From Cordylochernes scorpioides (lineage: Eukaryota > Arthropoda > Arachnida > Pseudoscorpiones > Chernetidae): a stretch of DNA of 64,000 bases. Positions 54,701 through 64,000 of the stretch are shown piece after piece. The notes beneath the pieces were generated by a model. It did not search any database. It had not been told where the DNA came from and saw only the letters and a list, made by a program, of their open reading frames with translations. The DNA is taken from positions 114,952,680 through 115,016,679 of the forward strand of contig CP092863.1 in NCBI GenBank assembly GCA_030710605.1. Reading direction: 5' to 3'. How positions within the stretch are numbered: the stretch's first letter is position 1; each line of letters opens with the position of its first letter. The position numbers were made by a program, and so were the translations under genes.

Positions 54701-55440
54701 CCAGGAAAGGAAGATGGAAGAATAAAAATACGGCCTATTCGCACACCCCGAGAATGTTCCTGCTCATGGATATAATCCAGCAGACCTTGATATAACTCCA
54801 CCCTAAGCAGGGACTGATTTTGGCGAATATAGTTCAGGCGATTGCCCTCTGTTTTAACATAGGCATCAACAACATATTGCTGAAATAGTCTCCTGCCATA
54901 GTGAATGGGCGAAAAGCCAGGTCTGATGGCCAACCTATAACTATAGAACTGAAGCATGGTAACATGGTTTCTAGTGCTTGTGCGCATGTTTTCTTCATGT
55001 AAGATTCCTATTGCCCAACCAGGATCACCGGCAGGAAATAAAAGAGGGTATGTCATTGGGTCACAGTTAGGATTAAGTGGAGAAATACGCACTAAACCAC
55101 AATCATGCGGAAAAACAGCAATATCTCTGTTAGAAGGTACATGGCCATCTTGATCAACAAAAATGGCCGCAACTTCACTTACACTTGGGGCATTATATCG
55201 GCGAAGATCTCTACAATGATTTTGCCGGATGAGCATCTGAACCTGACACATTTGCCGGTTCTCAATGCGAGCCCGGTGTTCCTCAGCTAGTTCCACCTGG
55301 TGCATCTGCCTATAAGCAGAAGTATACGGATTCACACGCCTAAGCACAGAATCCAAAAGAGTCAATATACCAGGATGGCATTCCAAAGGCCTAGATGCTC
55401 GAGTCCTATAAGCGAGTCTTCCACGGCCTCTGCGAGGCAT
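51748..55440 (-). pseudogene. Helitron Rep/helicase with one internal stop
   Basis: 1135 codons to an in-frame TGA at 52033-52035, then about 95 more codons in the same frame to 51748. Rep part: HUH-type motif in EFQKRGLPHAHMLF near residue 340 and the tyrosine region YLFKYVYKGHD near 480; this nicks and ligates DNA for rolling-circle transposition. Helicase part (Pif1 family): Walker A GPGGTGKTYVYN near 812, Walker B-like LIIWDEAPMAH, GGDFRQVLPVV, and, after the stop, FAMTINKAQGQTF and LYVAFSRVRT, the last helicase motifs. The stop removes those motifs. The start at 55440 (MPRRGRG) lacks the Cys-rich N-terminus of many RepHel proteins, so the 5' part may also be lost. Confidence 0.92.
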
Positions 55441-57687
55441 GATACAGAAGCCGCTGAAAAAAAAAAGCTAAACTAAAAACCAAGTTGAGCAAATACATGT
55501 TAAAATAAATTTAATGTAAAAGATCTCAATATAAACAACATATTAAATTGCACAGTGCAAAAATGTAGAAAATTGTATGTATCATATAACATTTTATCAT
55601 ATAACAAATTAAGTAATCAACAATTGATTATACAAATAAATAATTAGCCTCTTATTGAGAAAAATAAAGATGCCAAAGACATTATGAAAGATACTGCAAA
55701 AAAAGAATTATGAAAGATACGGCAAAAAAGAAAACCAGACACAAAAAATTGAGCAAAATGTAAAATTAAAAACTATAACAAAGAACCCGCAAATTAATTT
55801 AATCAGAAATACAAAAAAGACGCTGAAAAAAAAAGGTAAAATAAGAACCAAGCAGAGGAAAACTATAAAACTGAAAGCCAGGACAGGCATAAAAAGAAAA
55901 TCCCAAGTAAGTGAGGAAAAAATTGATGAAAAAAAAAATGTGCAAATAATATGTATATAAAAAAGCAAAGCGCAATTCTAAACCCAAATATTTTTTTTAT
56001 GAGAAGAACATCAACATATTGAATGATTATGGCAGTCCATAGCTTCCCTGACAAAAATTCACCAAAAAAGTTAAATATTCCAAAATAAGTAAGGCACTTT
56101 TGCAGCCCCCCTGACAAAAATTCACTAAAAGAGTTAAGTATCCAAAAAAATATTTTGGTATATATATTGCTAAATGTGTAACAAACATGTATATGAAAAA
56201 GCAAAGCTTAATTCTAAGTTTTAATATTTTTTTCAATATACAGAAGAAATAAGACACAAAAATGGAGCTAAATTCAAATGAAAAACTATAACAAACAGTT
56301 ATAAAAGATAATTATTATAGAATAAAGTAATAATAATTCAATCTACAAATAGAAAAATGTATATATTTAAATGAAAAACTAAGTTTCAATATTTTTTTTA
56401 ATATACAGAAGAAATAAGACAAAAATGGAGCTAAATTCAAATGAAAAACTATAACAAACAGTTATAAAAGATAATTTTATAGAATAAAGTAATAATTCAA
56501 TCTACAAATCGAAAAATGTATATATTTAAATGAAAAACTATAACAAAGTACTTACATAATCAAATTAATCAGATATATATATTATTTCAAAACACTTTCT
56601 ACGGAATTTCAAAACAAATGATTGATGATGATAAATGCAAAAAATCTACGATTGTAAAATAGATTAAATTAAAAAATAAAAATAACTGTTAACATTAGGA
56701 AAATAAAAACAGGCCTATGACACGAAGAAAAAAATAACGAAAATTTTGGTATATAGATTGTTATGTGTAGTTCAGAATCTTCGGAGGAGATAGCTCAGGA
56801 CTTTACAATGGAAAACTCTGTTACGGTATTATCTATATAGATACCATTGCGTTGGTTATTTTCCACACAACTCTATTTATATATTAAGTTTTTAGAATAA
56901 AAAAACAAATATTTAGGGAATTTTAAAATATTTTTTACATTTGGTCAATAGTGCGTTAAAAACAAATATTTTAGAAAATAAGTTATATTAAAAAAAAATA
57001 TCTTTGATGCATTCGAAAAGTTTATATTAAAGCTAAATACCAACAAAAAAAAAATTGACATATCCAAATTAAACAAAAAACAAAAAAAGCTAAATTGTGT
57101 TCCATCAATTTTTCCCGCCCAAACTTGAGCGATTGGGAGTTGTCGTCTGATGAGATATTTATGAGAATCATTATTGGAGAAAGTCCAAACGAAAATTTTT
57201 TAAAGCATTTGTTTGTCGTCTGCCAGCCCAATGGAGAAAATGATGATAGGTGGCTTTTATCTCGCGTTACTCTGTGTTCTTCTTTTTTTCTTACTTGAGA
57301 TGGCTCTTTCTCTCTCTTATCGAATGGAATGCATTTGAAAATTTTCAAACAACCAGACTGACAACGCTGGCATGGAATCGTTTGATGGATGGAGTAAATT
57401 GGCGGGAAAACTAGATATCAGCCGAAATATGACTTTCTTCTGCTTTTTTTTTTTAACTCTATAGCACTCGCGGTTTCTCTCTTTTTAGAATAATTTTACA
57501 TTACATTATAAAATGTTTATATATTCTTACATCATGAATTGTTTAATGAAATTTATTAACTGGTATGTGTGTACAATAGAACGAAAATACGTATATTTTA
57601 AAAAATAATAATAAAATTGTGTAACAATGAATTGTTGGCAATGTGTTTTTTTTTTTATCTCTACAGACCTTACTGCAATGATAAAAG
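55441..57687. other. AT-rich DNA with degenerate tandem repeats
   Basis: At 56170-56545 a unit of about 150 bp repeats (CAATATACAGAAGAAATAAG, AAATGGAGCTAAATTC, AAATGAAAAACTATAACAAA). The related phrase GCCCCCCTGACAAAAATTCA lies near 56106. The Helitron 5' end must be here, but I cannot place it. No gene was found. Confidence 0.5.
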
Positions 57688-57790
57688 TTATTGAATGAAA
57701 GGACTTGGTTCATCAGTGGTGAACCCTCTCAGCGGTTTCACCAAATTAATCTCCAGACAGCTCTACTATTGTATTGGATTGGTTTTGTTA
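57688..57790 (+). repeat. Interspersed family E copy
   Basis: GACTTGGTTCATCAGTGGTG, AACCCTCTCAGCGGTTTCAC, CAAATTAATCTCCAGACAGC. It shares the upstream phrase TCTACAGACCTTACTGCAAT with 28530-28552. The frame through it to 58029 has no recognised domain. Confidence 0.7.
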
Positions 57791-58035
57791 TATATCCTCT
57801 ATTTACTATGGAAGACAGCTTGGGGATGTTTAAGGAATCTATGGATATAACCTTATGGGATTTTCCTAAGTTAGTCTATGGCTTTTTTTTTAATATCGAG
57901 GAAAAACCAACTAGGTACGCGTTTCGGGCTGTTGGCTCTGATCAGCGTGATGTAGGTGGTACGTTGAAGGCTTTCTTGTTCCAAAATCACTTTATTAGGT
58001 ACCGCTCAACAAGAGCAACCTATTCATGATAAAAT

Positions 58036-58720
58036 TGTGAAAAAGTTTTAAAATTACAAATATTTTCTCACAATGAGTTTATTTTTATTTAAAAAAAACG
58101 CTAGCTTTCAAGCGATAATCGCTCTTCAACGGGCTTACTATAATATCGACTTTATCCCACCAGAAATACTTACAAAAACAAACGCGCGCAGCGTGGATAT
58201 TTATAACTGAAACATTCAATGATCTATCAACATATTGCATAGACCGGTCACCAATTCAACATAACACAAACGAAATGCCACTACAAAAAAACATTAAGAA
58301 CAAATTTCAACGGTTACTCTTAGAATCTCTCGTTTCCAATGAATATAACAGCATAAACAGGAAGATCACAATACCTAAGATATCTCAGAAGAAATCAATA
58401 AATCAATTTTATAGGTTCTGGATGCCCTAAAAATTAAAATAGACATATTCCATAAAAGAGTTAAATTACAAACCAATTTAAAATTTTCAGTTATAAATAT
58501 CCACGCTGCGCGCGTTTGTTTTTGTAAATATTTCTGGTGGGATAAAGTCGATATCCGGGTAGTTGGCGACTTCTGTACGCTCCAGGAACCTGGGTTACTT
58601 AAATAAATAAAAAAGTCGATATTATAGTAAGCCCGTTGAAGAGCGATTAACGCTTGAAAGCTAGCGTTTTTTTTATAAGAAGAAACTCATTGTGAGAAAA
58701 TATTTGTAATATTAAAAGAG
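58036..58720. repeat. Inverted Penelope-type repeat with degenerate hammerhead ends
   Basis: Left arm 58036-58210 and right arm 58490-58720 are reverse complements (GCTAGCTTTCAAGCGATAAT / its complement; CCACGCTGCGCGCGTTTGTT). The right arm contains CGTTGAAGAGCGATTAACGC, TTGAAAGC (58636-58662): a hammerhead layout with TTGAAGA for CTGANGA. A LINE scrap splits the right arm. The 280-bp centre is AT-rich with no frame. Confidence 0.7.
58555..58611 (+). mobile_element. 57-bp LINE (family X) insertion with 11-bp duplication
   Basis: CCGGGTAGTTGGCGACTTC to ACTTAAATAAATAAA is the same 3' end as at 4124-4193. AAAGTCGATAT precedes it (58544-58554) and repeats directly after (58612-58622). It interrupts the Penelope-type arm at exactly that point. 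Confidence 0.88.
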
Positions 58721-59090
58721 CAACCTAGTTTATGATAATTACAACAATGAATAATATATGAAGGTTAATTCACATATTAAACAAAATGTTAACGTGGGAT
58801 TTAATCCCGGTTCATGACTGTCGGGAATCGAGCGTGTTACCTACTTGTCCACCGACTCTTTGCGTTGAATGCCTGGTTCAAATTCACATTAATAGGTACC
58901 GCTCAGCAAGAGCAACCTAGTTCATGATAATTGAACAATGAATAATATGCGAAGGTTATTCACATATTAAACAATTTTTAACGCGGGACTCAATCCCGGT
59001 TCATGACTGTCGGGAATCGAGCGTGTTACCTACTTGTCCACCGACTTATTTTTATCTGCGTTGAAGGCTCACCACGGTGAACTCACATTT
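58717..59090 (-). repeat. Tandem tRNA-like repeat (family C), about 188-bp period
   Basis: Two tRNA-like blocks at 58794-58856 and 58982-59045 on the minus strand (GTCGGTGGACAAGTAGGTAA, CACGCTCGATTCCCGAC, then a T-arm-like CCGGGATTGAGTCCCG). Each is preceded by AAGAGCAACCTAGTTCATGA. A piece of the same unit at 57997-58035 lies on the other side of the Penelope-type repeat, which therefore inserted into the tandem. Confidence 0.65.
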
Positions 59091-59600
59091 ATCTTTTTAG
59101 TTTCATGAAAAAGGTATTTAAGGCCAAAAGGATGATTAAGAAAGTTAATGACATGTTTTAAAAAAGGTATTTAAAAAATCGAGAAGAAGAGGTGTTTTCT
59201 CGGGTGATTAAATTATGTTTATGAGAGGGGGGTGGGGGGTAGAAGTCCGACCACACCAGTCCCCACTGGACTCTTGGAATATTTGACCAAATTCTGGTCC
59301 AAGATGACTAACGTGGCAACGGCACCTATTTTCCAATGAGGACACGACAACAACAACAATTTTGTTTGTGGCTAACCTACGATAAAAAACAACTAGTTTG
59401 GTCTTGATTTGAAACAAATAAATTTAATCCCTATTTTTAAAACCTCACAACTTATTTTTATTAAAAAAAAAAAAGTTTCTATAGTGTCGTGAAAGAGAGA
59501 TAGTTTTGCATTCGTGTCATGGAGTGATAAGAGACGCATAAAGATAGTTTGTGTCATCTATCAGAATAACTATCAATTCAAATAAGAAAAAAGGCTTCTA
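59091..59600. other. Unassigned, with a GGGGTGGGG run
   Basis: A minus frame at 59208-59417 has no motif. The CAACAACAACAA near 59350 may be a retroposon tail, like that near 365. Confidence 0.4.
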
Positions 59601-59793
59601 CTGATCGTGAAACTAAAAGTTGCTGATGGCTTGCGCCATCTATCGGAATAAAATAGCAACTAATCGTTGATTTTTGTGGTATTTTGATTATTTGGCCAAT
59701 ATACAGGAATAATTTTTAAAAATCAACGATTAGTTGATTTATTCCGATAGATGGTGCAAGCCATCAACAACTTTTAGCTGCACGATCAGGATA
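59601..59793. repeat. Inverted repeat (MITE-like)
   Basis: Arms of about 75 bp (ACTAAAAGTTGCTGATGGCT, TGCGCCATCTATCGGAATAA and its complement) flank a 40-bp spacer. Related single phrases (AGATAGTTTGTG, CATCTATCGGAAT) recur near 59542, 60467, 60611 and 60658. Confidence 0.75.
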
Positions 59794-59845
59794 TGTCCTA
59801 TTTTTCTTTAGTTATCCACCTGATCCAAATACAAATTCACTTGTA

Positions 59846-60422
59846 AAATACAATATAACGCGGCTGATGATTGTAAAACGAAAATTGCAATTATACCGCG
59901 AATGTTTCTTTTATAAAAATCGAAATTTATTTTCAAAGAGAAATAGCGACATTTCTAACTTTAAGGATGAAGTATGGAATGGTGAAACATGAAGAGTAAT
60001 GGTGAACGGAAAAATAAAAAGTGTCCAGGGGCGGGAATCGAACCCAAACCCTTCTGCTTACCGGGCAGGTGCCTTGTCCACTCGGCTACCCTGGACGTAT
60101 TTTTCCGTTCGTAACTAATACTTAAAGTAACATCATCATCAGCCGCGTTATATTGTATTTTAAATGTTACTTTAAGTATTAGTTACGAACGGAAAAATAC
60201 GTCCAGGGTAGCCGAGTGGACAAGGCACCTGCCCGGTAAGCAGAAGGGTGTGGGTTCGATTCCCGCCCCTGGACACTTTTTATTTTTCCGTTCACCATTA
60301 CTCTTCATGTTTCACCATTCCATACTTCATCCTTAAAGTTAGAAATGTCGCTATTTCTCTTTGAAAATAAATTTCGATTTTTATAAAAGAAACATTCGCG
60401 GTATAATTGCAATTTTCGTTTT
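59846..60422. repeat. Fold-back pair of family B SINEs
   Basis: Arms 59875-60133 and 60164-60422 (259 bp each) are near-perfect reverse complements, centred at 60148. Each holds a 74-nt tRNA-like head (60023-60096 minus, 60201-60274 plus; one mismatch seen between them) and the family B body. The 27-nt loop sequence (CATCATCAGCCGCGTTATAT plus TGTATTTT) occurs reversed and complemented just outside the left arm (59846-59871). Anticodon position GGT, base 33 C, as at 41061. Confidence 0.9.
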
Positions 60423-61829
60423 AAATTCACTTGGGTACTCTATTTTTCATATCTACTAGACTTTACAAAGATAGTTTGTGCCAACTATCGGAATAACTGT
60501 CAAATAAATATATAGAAAAAAAACATTTTGCCAGGTTGTAATTATATATATGATTAATTAGAAACAAATTTTATGTGTGAAGTGGATAATTAATTATAAA
60601 TATATTAACTAGATAGTTTGTGCTATCTATTGGAATGACAATCGTCTGACGATCATAAAGATGGTTTCTGCCATCTATCCACAAAAAATTGCATAACCTA
60701 AATGTAGATTTTTTTCAATTTAGAAGTAAACTCTTTTTGTCAAATATAAATTTTCAATAAGAAAATCCAGTTACGAAAATATTTCGGATTTTTATCAAAT
60801 TCTACAGCATATTGGCCATTCTATTATTGTGCCCTATTTATTATATAATCCCGCCAATTAAAATAGATTCAAATATCTGCATATATATATATAAATTTAC
60901 TATCAAATATTTATCCATACATAGCTCTGCTTTATCGTTTCCAAGTATCTAAGTCAATATGCAAAGAGAGGGGGAGAAAATAGCGGAGCAGACGATAAGC
61001 TGCACATCCTTGGGGAACAGAAGATTTATGCCCGGTCGTCTGCCTCGGGAATATTCCGGTCTGCGGTCAAAACTTATTTTTTCTTTAAATTAAGTTTTTT
61101 TTTCTTCTTGGCGCACTCACAGATTAATTATTTAAAAATAAATTATGTTACCAGATTGATGTTACATATTTTTTTAATGATATGACTAATTTTTTTTTTT
61201 AGCCTTCACAAGTGTAATACATGTTTATTTACATTTTAAATACATTATGCTTTAGAAAATGTGTTGTTTTTATTAAGTAATAATAATATTTTATTATAAA
61301 TCACTCTTTTTTAATGTTCTCTTTTATCTTTTATTTGTATGGGAATTTGAGATATCGTCTGGTTTCTATTTATTATTTTCAATGGATATTGTTCTATCAA
61401 TGTGTTTACGTTCAAATTTAATAAAATTTTATTTATCAGAATCATTGAAGATTTGCCGCTAATATGTAGAGAATGGCTTGGGACTCATCATCAGTAACAA
61501 AATCCTATTTACATATAATACAATTTAAAAATTTTCAAGTGATTAATTTTATCATTGCAATAAGGATAGCGGGAAAATAGTTTTATGTAATAGGTAAATA
61601 CGTTTTATAAATAGTTCCAATTTCCGATAACAGATGGCGCGCTTGCATCATGTGTATATCAAGTCGAAATGAACTCTTTTTCTGTCGTCTTTGAAAGAAC
61701 AGTGCTCGAAGTATATATATGTAAATTTATATTTTATTATTTGTATTTCTCTCTCTCTACTGTCCTCAAAGCTTATGTCCCACCATAGTTTGTTTAAAAT
61801 ACTTTTTTTTTACAAGAGTATATATCAAA
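60423..61829. other. AT-rich DNA, no gene
   Basis: Short scattered GATAGTTTGTG-type repeats at 60467 and 60611 and A/T runs. A frame at 61691-61921 ends in the LINE 3' end below and is not supported. Confidence 0.5.
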
Positions 61830-61945
61830 CAAAGGCTCACGTGCACATGGGGAAAGGGAGGAAAAATTACTGTATTATTTTGTTGTTGTATGGCGAATCC
61901 ATACAGGGCAATGGGCCCTAATAAAAGCCTTTTTTGTTGTTGTTG
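61830..61945 (+). repeat. LINE 3' end (family Z) with hairpin and (TTG)n tail
   Basis: CATACAGGGCAATGGGCCCTAATAAAAGCC with hairpin GGGC / GCCC (61906-61918), then TTTTTTGTTGTTGTTG. It is similar to the minus-strand end at 28050-28085. Confidence 0.6.
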
Positions 61946-61989
61946 AATATATCTTCATTATCAGTCAAAAAATAAAACAGCCAAATACA

Positions 61990-62095
61990 ATAATAGAACG
62001 GTATGGTAGATTAAACTGGCGAAACCGCTGGGAAGGTTCAACACTGATGAGTCAGGCTCTCCCTTTATTTTTATCATTGCTGTAGAAAAATTGTT
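61990..62095 (-). repeat. Interspersed family E copy
   Basis: On the minus strand: GAGCCTGACTCATCAGTGTT, GAACCTTCCCAGCGGTTTCG, CCAGTTTAATCTACC, preceded by a TCTACAGCAATGAT-like phrase. It is more diverged than the 28552 and 57688 copies. Confidence 0.65.
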
Positions 62096-62329
62096 TTATC
62101 TAAAATAAATATATATACACGTCATTAATAGTTGAAATTTTCCAATAAAAGAGAAAGAGCTGCATAATAGTACTCAAAATAGTATTAGTTAAAAAATACT
62201 TTTGCATTGAGTGTTTATGACATCTAATACAACTGGAAAGCTTTTAGAAAGACTCAGATTCTTTTCAACGGGCTAATCATTGAATGTGAGGATCCTGGGA
62301 TGTAACAGGTTACTACATATATATATACT

Positions 62330-63476
62330 CATGGACAAAACTTAAGGAAGTTGTACCTTTTAGCATGTATATCGGGATTGAGACAATAACTCTGAAAGAT
62401 ATACTCATGGACAAAACTTAAGGAAGTTGTACCTTTTAGCATGTATATCGGTATTGAGACAATAACTCTGAAAGATACACTCATGGACAAAACTTAAGGA
62501 AGTTGTACCTTTTAGCATGTATATCGGGATTGAGACAATAACTCTGAAAGATATACTCATGGACAAAACTTGAGCAAGTTGTACCTTTTACCATGTATAT
62601 CGGGATTGAGACAATAACTCTGAAAGATACACTCATGGACAAAACTTAAGGAAGTTGTACCTTTTCGCATGTATATCGGGATTGAGACAATAACTCTGAA
62701 AGATATACTCATGGACAAAACTTAAGGAAGTTGTACCTTTTAGCATGTATTTCGGGATTGAGACAATAACTCTGAAATATATACTCATAGACAAAACTTA
62801 AGGAAGTTGTACCTTTTAGCATGTATATCGGGATTGAGACAATAACTCTGAAAAATACACTCATAGACAAAACTTAAGGAAGTTGTACCTTTTAGCATGT
62901 ATTTCGGGATTGAGACAATAACTCTGAAATATATACTCATAGACAAAACTTAAGGAAGTTGTACCTTTTAGCATGTATATTGGGATTGAGACAATAACTC
63001 TGAAAGATACACTCATGGACAAAACTTAAGGAAGTTGTACCTTTTAGCATGTATATCGGGATTCAGACAATAACTCTGAAAGATACACTCATGGACAAAA
63101 CTTAAGGAAGTTGTACCTTTTAGCATGTATATCGAGATTCAGACAATAACTCTGAAAGATACACTCATGGACAAAACTTAAGGAAGTTGTACCTTTTAAC
63201 ATGTATATCGGGAGGGATTGAGACAATAACTCTGAAAGATACACTCATGGACAAAACTCAAGGAAGTTGTACCTTTTAACATGTATATCGGGATTGAGAC
63301 AATAACTCTGAAAGATACACTCTTGGACAAAACTCAAGGAAGTTGTACCTTTTTACATGTATATCGGGATTGAGACAATAACTCTGAAAGATACACTCAT
63401 GGACAAAACTCAAGGAAGTTGTACCTTTTAACATTTATATCGGTATTGAGACAATAACTCTGAAAGATATTACAGT
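62330..63476 (+). repeat. 76-bp satellite array 2
   Basis: About 15 monomers of the same 76-bp unit as array 1 with no interruption. It starts abruptly after TATATATATA and ends in CTGAAAGATATTACAGTGAC, the same exit phrase as array 1 (29925-29945). Most monomers here have GATTGAG where array 1 mostly has GATTCAG. Confidence 0.95.
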
Positions 63477-63749
63477 GACCTTTTACATCATCAATAGTTT
63501 TGTTTCCGAGTGTATATATGACATGTTATATATAACGCGTGGATTCCTTTACGAAATACTATTATAATAAGAATTTCTATAGTGCAAATTGGAGATAACA
63601 TAAAGAAACTCGTCCCTCTTTGCTTTGATTTCTTCTTCAAAATTGTTTGTATATTTTAAAATGAAACAGCCGCCAGGTTAACTTTTGATAAGACCCAGCC
63701 TGGTACCTGTTAGTGTTTTCTACCTATTGGCTGTCTCAAATCTCAGTCA

Positions 63750-64000
63750 CTACAACAGATAAGCCTTTATTTAGACAAATACAACCAAACTTCAGCAAAC
63801 ACACCTTATATATATATGTCCTCTTTTTATATTTACATAACTTACAGGAGCTCCATCTATGATTCCTTTCTCCCTGTTCTGAATCTGTGAAAGACCGGTG
63901 GTCTTAATAAAGCTTTGTGTGTGTGTATATTTACATAACTTACAGGAGCTCCATCTATGATTCCTTTCTCCCTGTGGTGAATCTGTATAAGACCGGTGGT
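63750..64000 (+). repeat. LINE 3' ends (family Y) in tandem, cut by window end
   Basis: Two successive copies of ATTTACATAACTTACAGGAG, CTCCATCTATGATTCC, then hairpin AAGACC / GGTCTT (63891-63905; and from 63989, cut). TTAATAAAGCTTTGTGTGTG separates them, so the second copy joins directly to the TG tail of the first. Confidence 0.7.

Noticed and set aside
57691-58029. 112-codon frame as a gene
   Set aside because: It begins in a repeat shared with 28552 and runs into a tandem tRNA-like unit; no domain recognised.
62240-62290. Further hammerhead motif (CCCGTTGAAAAGAATC on the minus strand)
   Set aside because: GAAA and stem II cannot be aligned convincingly; only the CCCGTTGAA phrase resembles the 58-kb motif.

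Overview
This is AT-rich metazoan nuclear DNA made almost entirely of transposable elements. I recognise no host protein-coding gene. Tc1/mariner, hAT, pogo-type, Helitron, Ty3/Gypsy, LINE and tRNA-SINE families occur together with Penelope-type hammerhead motifs and satellite arrays. That mix suggests an arthropod, perhaps an arachnid, but the lineage is inference: no host gene tests it. One 100-N assembly gap lies at 43498-43597.

Layout. 1-4.6 kb: a SINE, a hAT element split by a dead mariner, an inverted repeat and a SINE split by a LINE fragment. 4.6-19.5 kb: one Gypsy element (B, minus strand, TSD TGTA) interrupted by a Helitron (12683-14871) and by a second complete Gypsy element (A, 7669-12679). 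19.7-24.1 kb: an LTR remnant, a mariner remnant, a pol-less LTR element (D) and a pogo-type MITE. 24.5-31.4 kb: a 1-kb palindrome, hammerhead-like motifs, and a 76-bp satellite split by a solo LTR and a LINE fragment. 32.3-40.3 kb: a complete Gypsy element (C) with nearly identical LTRs. 41-48.7 kb: a mariner, a hAT MITE, an apparently intact Tc1 element, SINEs and LINE 3' ends. 48.9-55.4 kb: a Helitron with a Rep/helicase gene and repeated 3' ends, carrying a SINE, a LINE-type insert and a 351-bp element that holds a complete 5S rRNA sequence between inverted hammerhead-type arms. 55.4-64 kb: AT-rich DNA, inverted repeats, a fold-back tRNA-like SINE pair and a second 76-bp satellite array.

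Links between elements. Gypsy B, C and D share a leader motif (GTCGACAGGAT), a CCGGGG-type polypurine tract and a gag knuckle of the form CX2CX3HX4C, so they form one clade; D could depend on a B/C-type partner. Nearly every element with a large coding region carries one or two breaks, but LTR pairs are almost identical, so activity was recent. The only transposase that looks intact is the Tc1 one at 46387-47418. The most unusual object is the 5S/hammerhead composite at 51165-51515.
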